NCBI GenBank assembly: GCA_028583605.1
Contig: CM053325.1
Coordinates: forward strand, 41,467,435-41,531,434
Direction of reading: 5' to 3'
DNA: 64,000 nt
Source: Dastarcus helophoroides
Lineage: Eukaryota; Arthropoda; Insecta; Coleoptera; Bothrideridae
Shown here one piece after another: positions 58,150 to 64,000 of this stretch (the stretch's first letter is position 1; the number at the start of each line of letters is the position of its first letter). The notes beneath the pieces are model-generated. The model did not search any database. It was not told where the DNA came from and saw only the letters and a program-made list of their open reading frames with translations. The position numbers were made by a program, and so were the translations under genes.

Positions 58150-59730
58150 CAGGGTCCGCCATTAGTGCGTTGATGGAGGATAACTTCTAAGCCTGTAAGC
58201 TATAAGGAGCATATTTTAAAATAATTTTTACTTTATTGTACTAATCATATACTGAGTGTTGACATAAACTTGCATTTTTGAATAGAAGAACATTTGGATA
58301 GCTATATAAAAATGCAGCAAAATAAAATGGGACCTAAGAGAATTTTGGTTTTTCTAATAGGAGCTCATAAATCCGGAGACAAGAGTATGCAGCCATTTGT
58401 AAATATTCAGTGTGATGCAATGTTAACTAATCTGCAACACAGAAAATAATTGATAGTCTTGTATTATATTGTAACACAATGTAAATAGATAGAATAGAAT
58501 TAGTGTGTAAGAGAAGTTTCTAGAAAAATCTGATAAGGGGAAAAGCGGCCGCGATAATGAAACAAACGGCAAATAAGCGTTCCAGAAATTTCAGCAAACG
58601 ATAAGCCTTATCTGCGTGATTTTTCTAGAACCCGGGAGCCAAAACTATATAAGGCGGTCAGCTTTCCCTCGTGTCAGTAAGTCAGTCAGTGTAATTACTG
58701 AGTTAGTAGTTAGAAGTAAATAAGTGAGTTCATTATTCAGTTGTAGTGTTCCGACTTTGGTTTGGTAATAAAGTGGGTATTATTCAATTTACGTGTTAAT
58801 AATCAATTCGAACCGATAAGCCCGTAACAATATTTTATAAATCATCCAAATCTTGTGGTACGTTCTTTAGTTACACCGAGTGATCGAGGTTTGCAAATCC
58901 AAAAATTACTAAAAAGTTTTAAATGGAGTTCCCTATTTTTATTAGGTAATATAAAAAGCTAATAAAATTACTTTTCCAACAATATCATAGTATGTGGGAT
59001 TACTTCTGATAGGTTACATGCAACTAAATGAAATTTTAAATTTTTAATTCTTCGCTCGCTCCGTAAAATAACTGCTTAGATACGGTTATTTGCAACTGTT
59101 AATAATTTGTTTATGTTTTCATATACCGTCTAATTATTTAATTAGCAATAATTCCAAATAATCCTATTTGCAATTATCAAGAACCTAAAAACAAAAAATT
59201 AAATGACAAAAGGATGTAATTTAAAATTTCATTTGAATGAGAACTATCAGAGGTATCCACACATAATATAGTCTTGTTGAAATTTTATTTACATTTTATA
59301 TTAACAAATAAAAATGGGAAATTCCATTTAAAAATTTTAGTAATTTTTGGATTTGCAAACGTTGAGCACTCTGTATAACTAAATAATATACGACAACCTT
59401 TCTAACGTTTTTAAAAACTACGAGACTAACAATGATTGTTTATGTAGAAAATTGGATAATACTACATCATACTCAATGTTTAGAACGGCCTGCATCGTAG
59501 TCCTACTTTCGGATTTATGAGCTTCTTCTAGCAAAACGACTCATGAAAACCCCCATATTATTTTGCTGCATTTGAATAGGATCATCCAAATATGCAACAA
59601 CCGGTACTTGATTAGTGCAATAAAATGAAAATAACTTTTAAAGGTGCTCCCTACACGTATACATCAGTGAACCAAATTTCATTTCTATATCTCCTGAGGG
59701 TTTGGAGCTACTCTCCGTCCACACACCCTG
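58150..59730. mobile_element. Palindromic MITE family M, copy B, split by solo LTR
   Basis: Left end CAGGGTCCGCCATTAGTGCG; right end inverted (...CTCTCCGTCCACACACCCTG). Arms share CTCATAAATCCG, TTTGCTGCATTT-like words and the CATTTTAAAATAATTTT block with copy A. It also contains a solo LTR, at a different position and with a different duplication. Confidence 0.7.
58470..58829 (+). mobile_element. Solo LTR, family L, copy B (360 bp)
   Basis: Starts TGTAACACAATG and ends CGATAAGCCCGTAACA. Perfect ATAT duplication (58466-58469, 58830-58833). Contains ACTATATAAGGCGGTC near 58643 and AATAAAGTGGG near 58768. Longest of the five copies. Confidence 0.9.
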
Positions 59731-59739
59731 TATAATGCT

Positions 59740-60290
59740 GACTGAGACTCGAGCAAACTTGTGAGAATTACAAAGTATTTTGAATCTAAATGACAAAGCT
59801 AGAATCGGCCTCCACAAAATAAGAAAAAAGAAAAGACGAATAAGGTAGTTTATTGGGGAATAGACGGGGAATAGTTAAACTTAGGGAACAAAAGGTCCTT
59901 ATAATTTTTATACTGGGTGCTCAATTAAAAAAGTTCTCAAGTTGGCTGCGAAAATTTCTTGTGTTTTTAAGCTATGTTTTGAACACGTAGCTTACCAAAG
60001 ATTGTCAGCTGCGAGGTTTTTATACATTTATACATCATTCGATGACCCTTAAGCGATTCACTAATTTATAAATTTGTGTTTGTATTTTATCAATTTAAAT
60101 CATATTTAGTTAAAAAAAAATCTGTAAACGATTTCTCTTGATTTAGAAATTTCTAACTTCTCTTCATAAATTAGATATTAATGTAACACTTGACAGATTT
60201 ACCAAAACAATCAATAAATAATCGCATGTCTTTTTCGTCACGTCTTTTCATAGTAAAAATTCACAGTTAACTTGACTACTTGGATTAAAT
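59740..60290. other. No recognisable gene
   Basis: Only a mariner-type terminus (TACTGGGTGCTCAATTAAAA near 59909) stands out. Confidence 0.4.
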
Positions 60291-60560
60291 AATTTTAATT
60301 CCAAAATTTCGACTTTTTCTACCAAAATTTGAGTTGAAATTTTTTTGATTCATTTTCAGTTCTTTTCTTGAAGTTTTCAATTTCCTTTCAATACTTTCAA
60401 TTTAATATCAAATTATTACTTCCTGTTTCTCCTAGTTTCTACTTTTAATCTAAAATTTTTTACATTTGTAACAAATTTTTTTTTAAGTTTTCTATAAAAT
60501 GTCCAAAATTTGAACTTTTTTTAGATAATCTGACCTTAATTGAAGCATTTTGATTTTAAT
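60290..60560. repeat. Degenerate AT-rich array, array 3
   Basis: Same T-rich texture as 39400-41620 (CCAAAATTTCGACTTTTT, AATTTGAACTTTTTT). Confidence 0.5.
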
Positions 60561-61620
60561 ATTTTCTAACTATTTGTTTAAAGTTGACTTCCTTTATGAA
60601 ACGTTTCTCAAATTTTCGATGTGATGTGAGTTCCTTAGAACAATTAAACCAAAATTGTGGGTGCCCTTCGGGCACAATTGTGACCAAGTTTCACATTTTT
60701 GAATTCTGTTACCTAGCGAATCAATATTTTTGCAGCATAAAATACGGTCTTCTTGGGAAGACCAAATCAATCACGAAGGAAGCGCATGTGTAATTTTGTT
60801 GTGAATTTGGATCAAAGTTTGGAAATTTCTTATAAACAATCTTTAAAATTTAAGTGGTTTTTGATGAAACTGAAAAAAAAAATAGGACAGTGTGATATAT
60901 CTCCGATTCTTTTAAAAAAAGACTTAGTCCCATTGGGAAATGTGAACGAAAAGTATCAGGTGCTTATGCTTTCCTGCTCTAAGCGGCCGTTACTTCTATA
61001 ACAACATTTCAAAACCAAAGAAGAAATCTGATAAATCTGACTGATACGCCTGTTTCTCCTTCAGTAATAAAAACTTAAGGGTGGCGTATGCGGAAAATAA
61101 ATTTGCTGCAATTGCCTTCACATTCGCGTGGTGGAATTTAAATGTTCAGCCAACCACTGTAGCGAGTTCAATTAAAAGATTTTATGGAACAGAACATAAA
61201 TTAGCCCTGGACCATAATCGCTTTTAACCGCTAATTGAATTTGCCTATCTGGAGAATAGTTGTAGCATAAAGTGGAAGCTGGACTCAATCTCCGCCTCCA
61301 TTATATTTAAACACCAGGCCTAGCTGCTGTAAATAAGTGCCAATTCTATCATTTGAGTTGCTTTATTGGTGTCCAGTGAAGATTTAGGATTGTGTATTGT
61401 AACTATTTTTTACAATAATCCTTATGTCCAATATCGTTCGATCGCCTCAAAGGATAGCTACTTAAGGTTCTATGTTGTTTACATAGTTCTGTTTTGATTA
61501 ACAAGAGGGATGGCTGTTGTTTGTAATATAATAGCATTGTCGAGCTTATAGTCTGTATACATAATTTTAATGTGGTGCTAAGAATTTTTGTTTTAAATCT
61601 GGTTGTAAAATTTTTCATTA
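60560..61620. other. No recognisable gene
   Basis: Two open frames (60584-60793 and 60753-61001) have no family resemblance. A 15-base hairpin, GTGCCCTTCGGGCAC, lies near 60660. Confidence 0.4.
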
Positions 61621-62460
61621 CCCAAGTTTTAAGTATTTCTTAAAATTTTCTTCTAACATTTTGAATTCAAAGTTTATAATTTTTAATGTTCATATTTTTT
61701 TTTGTAGTTTCGATTAGAAATTCTTCCCATAATTGTTACCTTGAAATTGAAATTTTTGGTTTATTATCCTTATTTTAACAATTTCCGAATATCTTTATTC
61801 AAAATTTGTTTCCGATACTTCGACGTTATTTCAGATATTACCGAGTTATGTCTATCCAAAAATTGCTACCATATTTTTAGAAACTTCATTTTTAACCTCG
61901 AAACCTTATCCAATATATTTAGTTAAAATTTGACTTTTTTGTAAACTTTGAGAGCTTTTAAAAAAGCTTACATCTTCCAATCTTCTTGTTCAAATATAAA
62001 CTTAACTTTTAACCAGAATTTCTGGAATAAACTAAGCGAAAAATGTTTATATTATAAAATGTGTTATGAAATTAAAATTTTTTGATAAAAACCAAAATGA
62101 ACAAATAATCGAATCTTTAAGGCTAAAGCCGATAGCCCGAGAAAAATTTTCTGATTTTGAATTAAGGTTTCAACTCTAACCTCAAAATGTTGTGTAAGAA
62201 AATTAGTAAATCCAAAATTAAAGTTTAACTATTAATTTTTTTCTCAAAATAAAAGTTAAAATTCTGAGAAAATAATGCTTTTGATATTGAACCCAAAATT
62301 GCTACTGAAAATTCAATATTTTGAAAAACAAATGGAAATTTTGAGTTTAAAATCGATTTTGACTTAAAGCTCAAATTTTTTAGGCAACAGAGTTTGAACT
62401 CTTTTTATCAAAATTTTGATAAGAAGTCTAATTTTAGGGTTTCATAAAATAAACTATCAA
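61620..62460. repeat. Degenerate AT-rich array, array 4
   Basis: T-rich to A-rich variants of the same words, less regular than array 2. Confidence 0.45.
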
Positions 62461-64000
62461 TTTTGGGATGTGCACTTTTGTCTTTATCGACCATTGTTTA
62501 TTTTGCCTTGAAAGAGTTATCAAATTTTTACCACGTTAGTCTAGTATCCGTTCAATATTTTTCTTTGATGAATGGGATTCTGACTGCGTAAGAGATCCTA
62601 GTCCTTCCGAACAGCTTAACTGTATTGGGTGAATTTAATTCAGTTATATTTCACTTAGATTGGAGTTGATTTATTCGGAGTTAATAAAAACGTCCGCAAA
62701 CCAAGTGGACATTTAGGTGATGTTGAATGAATTTACATTTTGATAATCGAAACACGCGAAGCTCAGAATAAATATTCATAAAGTGTTCATATTTTCAAAA
62801 GGATGGGCAAAATGTATGAGGCAATACCTCGTGAATACAAAAAGTGACCAACTAGTTAGTTTCAAAGCGTGGCTTAATAAACCTGAAAGAAAAACTGTGG
62901 GTAAAATTAAAAATATATTTGATGCTTGAGAAAATATATCAATTAATGACGATGGAGGATGGCTGTATGGATATGTTTGAACGAATATGCAGTTTTATTG
63001 TTAATATGTTTTCAGTTAGGCAATAACTAGCTCCCTGCCCGAATCTTTTCGTCAGGTATATGTAGACGAATTGAATTAGGTCATATTCACAAATTTCTAT
63101 AAACTGAAACATCTTTAAAGTAATTTAATGGAACAGACAACTAGTATTTACGGCTCAATGGTGAAAACTGATCAATGATTAATTGTTTCCGACTTTAAAT
63201 CTAATATAATTATTCCTACTTTTCTCATATACAGGCAACAGTGCGCAGGGTATCTGTAGATCCTATAATAAAGTAGTTAGAAATTTCATTCAAATGCAGA
63301 CATTAACTGTGTAAAAGGATGTATTTCAGAAAAATACGTTCATATGTACAGCGTGTCTCCAAAAAGCGTGAGCCGCTGAAGATGGATTTTTTAAAATAGA
63401 ACCCCCTGTATTTTTTTACATTTTTAGGTTCCTTTCTGACAACTTTACATTCTTCAAAGGTATAGTTAAATTTGGTTTAAAAGTTCCGGAGCAATAAATA
63501 AATAAATAAAATAAAAAACATGCAAAATTTTTTTAAAAATTCATTAAAAATACAAAAATCCCTTAGAATCAAAACTACGCTAGGTGTTTACTGTAGTAAG
63601 CCTTTAGTTACTTTACTAAAAATATCTTAAGCCTTACTTGTACAGGGTGTCCAAAATTCAATGTCAAATTAGTTAAAATAGGAAGCAATTTTTCTTCTTT
63701 TTTTTAAATAGAACACCCTAAATATTTTTTTTCCATGATATACAGAATTAAAAAATGAACATATTTTCTACCTACAAATATTTCAAAATTTTTAATTGTT
63801 AAGCAGATGTTCGTCGGATTATTACATATGGCTCTTTGGACACTAAGATACGAGACCAAAAATCATAGATGGCTTTGATGAAAATTAATTACCTTATGAA
63901 TATTTTGTAAGTTAACTGCCAAGCTCCCTTAGGACTACAAATAAATAACTAAATAAGAAAACATCCGACCAATTTAAACCACTAAAAACTACCTTAATAA
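62460..64000. other. No recognisable gene; mariner-type termini near the right end
   Basis: ACAGCGTGTCTCCAAAAAGCG (near 63350) and ACAGGGTGTCCAAAATTCAATG (near 63643), with AATAGAACACCCT close behind each, look like isolated MITE ends. Nothing coding is recognised. Confidence 0.45.

Noticed and set aside
60584..61001. Two overlapping open frames
   Set aside because: No recognisable motif; one spans a small hairpin. Treated as chance.

Overview
This window looks like repeat-rich, AT-rich nuclear DNA from an arthropod, most likely an insect and plausibly a beetle (an inference from the mix of element families; no host gene allows a species call). I recognise no intact host gene, rRNA or tRNA. 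Nearly everything that can be named is a transposable element or a relic of one: Penelope-like elements (PLEs) with GIY-YIG endonuclease, three non-LTR retrotransposon relics (LINEs), a complete mariner-type transposon, a decayed pogo transposon, a tyrosine-recombinase fragment, five solo LTRs of one family, and many palindromic or MITE-like elements.

Layout. 0.6-2.65 kb: 5'-truncated PLE with 12-bp target-site duplications (TSDs), apparently inserted into a decayed multicopy gene. 3.7-4.8 kb: a MITE and an inverted 3' PLE fragment. 6.9-8.3 kb: an old inverted-repeat element carrying an insertion with two tandem hammerhead ribozymes exactly 375 bp apart. 9.5-12.7 kb: jockey/CR1-like LINE. 12.95-17.9 kb: nested palindromic elements split by a solo LTR. 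19.0-21.7 kb: a second PLE, itself split by a 247-bp hammerhead-containing insertion. 21.95-22.6 kb: a fold-back pair of PLE terminal sequences. 23.76-25.89 kb: complete mariner-type element. 26.3-27.9 kb: second LINE relic. 28-38.8 kb: sparse, with relic repeats. 38.9-45.4 kb: solo LTRs, a 2-kb degenerate AT-rich array, fold-backs and palindromic MITEs. 46.3-50.9 kb: two Tigger-type MITEs and a pogo relic. 51.5-53.5 kb: large palindrome of about 0.4-kb units. 54.9-58.1 kb: PLE and LINE tails. 58.15-59.7 kb: second copy of the LTR-interrupted palindromic MITE. The rest is AT-rich filler.

The most interesting signal is a set of hammerhead-ribozyme sequences tied to the PLEs. Two families (at 7.45/7.82 kb and 20.8 kb) keep the full core, a 2-bp stem III and a long stem I, and lie in small non-coding insertions with 8- and 12-bp TSDs. 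A third, weaker family lies in the PLE terminal regions. The TSDs of a PLE, a PLE terminal fold-back and one hammerhead insertion (12, 14 and 12 bp) are alike. That fits small non-autonomous retrozyme-like elements being mobilised by PLE machinery; this link is inference.
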